From contig CAJTOG010000002.1 in assembly GCA_910577575.1 (NCBI GenBank), positions 153,908 to 217,907 on the forward strand: 64,000 nucleotides of DNA. The letters are read 5' to 3'. The notes under the pieces are model-generated. The model worked only from the letters and a program-made list of their open reading frames with translations. It had not been told where the DNA came from and made no database searches. This DNA comes from an uncultured Ruminococcus sp. GTDB taxonomy: Bacteria; Bacillota; Clostridia; Oscillospirales; Ruminococcaceae. Both the position numbers and the translations under genes were made by a program. This document shows, one piece after another, positions 63,594-64,000 of this stretch (position 1 is the first letter of the stretch; every line of letters starts with the position of its first letter).

Positions 63594-63670
63594 TGGTGGG
63601 CCATCAGGGACTCGAACCCCGGACCGTCCGGTTATGAGCCGGATGCTCTAACCAACTGAGCTAATGGCCC
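63594..63670 (-). tRNA. tRNA with CAU anticodon (Met or lysidine-type Ile)
   Basis: 77 bases with encoded CCA. Acceptor GGGCCAT/ATGGCCC, D arm AGCTCAGTTGGTTAGAGC, anticodon stem CCGG/CCGG with loop CTCATAA (CAU), T arm GGGGTTCGAGTCCC. The first pair is G-C, so it is not initiator tRNA. Elongator Met and Ile2 cannot be told apart by eye with certainty. Last gene of the rRNA operon. Confidence 0.93.
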
Positions 63671-63717
63671 TGATAAGAATAAACGGAAGTCAAGGACGAC
63701 TTCCGCTTAAAGATAAT

Positions 63718-63833
63718 GCCGGCATTGATATAATTTTCCAGGTCGTCGCCAACCAAGTATCATCTACGCAGCAGAGCTTAACTTCCGTGTTCGGAAAGGG
63801 AACGGGTGTGACCTCTGCGCCATAAACACCGAC
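63718..63833 (-). rRNA. rrf: 5S ribosomal RNA
   Basis: 116 bases; terminal helix GTCGGTGTT/AATGCCGGC and the conserved CCCGTTCCCTTTCCGAACAC and GAAGTTAAGC segments. Confidence 0.95.
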
Positions 63834-63892
63834 TACAAAAAAACTGAACAAGCAAGAAAGCAATCAAAAGAACTTTCATGAATCAAAAGGAA

Positions 63893-64000
63893 AAGCCCTC
63901 GACCGATTAGTACTCACAAGCTGAACGTGTCACCACGCTTACACTCTGAGCCTATCAACCTCATAGTCTATGAGGGGTCTTACTCAATAAATGAAGGGAT
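63893..64000 (-). rRNA. rrl: 23S ribosomal RNA, 3' end (rest off the window)
   Basis: Conserved 3' end: GTTGATAGGCTCAGAGTGTAAG and GTGAGTACTAATCGGTCGAGG on the minus strand. The exact 3' end is approximate; the gene runs past 64000. Confidence 0.93.

Noticed and set aside
1..64000. CRISPR arrays
   Set aside because: No run of regularly spaced direct repeats was seen anywhere in the window.

Overview
The window looks like the chromosome of a low-GC, anaerobic, gut or rumen Firmicute of the Ruminococcus type (Oscillospiraceae). The evidence is a pyruvate:ferredoxin oxidoreductase, a secreted SGNH hydrolase ending in a ruminococcal-type dockerin repeat, a GH5 glycanase, CIRCE-controlled htpG, sporulation homologues (SpoVAC, SpoVT) and a 23S-5S-tRNA operon end. 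No species is claimed.

Layout. 1-4.7 kb (minus): a lipoprotein cut by the window edge, a small secreted protein and an agr-like quorum-sensing locus (AgrA, AgrC, a 46-residue AgrD-like peptide with serine at the ring position, and a damaged AgrB). 4.7-10.5 kb (plus): the wreck of an integrative element (type III Mod, DUF927 helicase-like protein and a TnpX-type serine recombinase, all broken by stops or frameshifts). 10.5-12.2 kb: a small membrane protein, one intact tRNA-Leu plus two decayed tRNA-Leu copies, and an alpha/beta-hydrolase pseudogene. 12.2-44.4 kb: mostly housekeeping genes: tadA, a frameshifted ECF S-component, nifJ (with a TnpB-type omega-RNA scar in its leader), a possible small RNA, spoVAC, an Sfp-type PPTase, CIRCE-htpG, a SUKH protein, serCA, metG, a GH25 lysozyme, manA, a ROK glucokinase, an ECF sigma factor with a membrane beta-propeller partner, trkAH, a GH5 enzyme, and rpsL-rpsG-fusA-tuf.

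44.56-56.4 kb is the most interesting part. A spoVT-like AbrB-family regulator gene is cut after codon 33 (..Gly-Asp-Pro) by an 11.3-kb integrative mobilizable element. The missing 147 codons of spoVT lie at the far end, fused in frame to the C terminus of the element's own serine recombinase. The two junctions share GGCGACCC. Precise recombination there would rebuild a 180-residue SpoVT and, on the circle, give the recombinase its own 24-residue tail and a terminator. The element carries a leftward operon of an XRE regulator, a HaeIII-like cytosine methyltransferase, a HaeIII-like endonuclease, and a 1013-residue calcineurin-type metallophosphoesterase fused to a STAND-like P-loop NTPase, a candidate anti-phage effector. 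The rightward module has a frameshifted DUF3987 protein, a structured oriT-like region, a MobV relaxase, a small protein and the recombinase. Two GCATTnnAATGC palindromes sit in the divergent control region, one of them in the spacer of a perfect rightward promoter, so the XRE protein probably represses mobilization and excision.

56.5-64 kb: the dockerin SGNH hydrolase, ispD-ispF, a ClC chloride channel, a DUF4317 protein, a beta-CASP metallo-hydrolase, and the end of a minus-strand rRNA operon (23S, 5S, tRNA-CAU).
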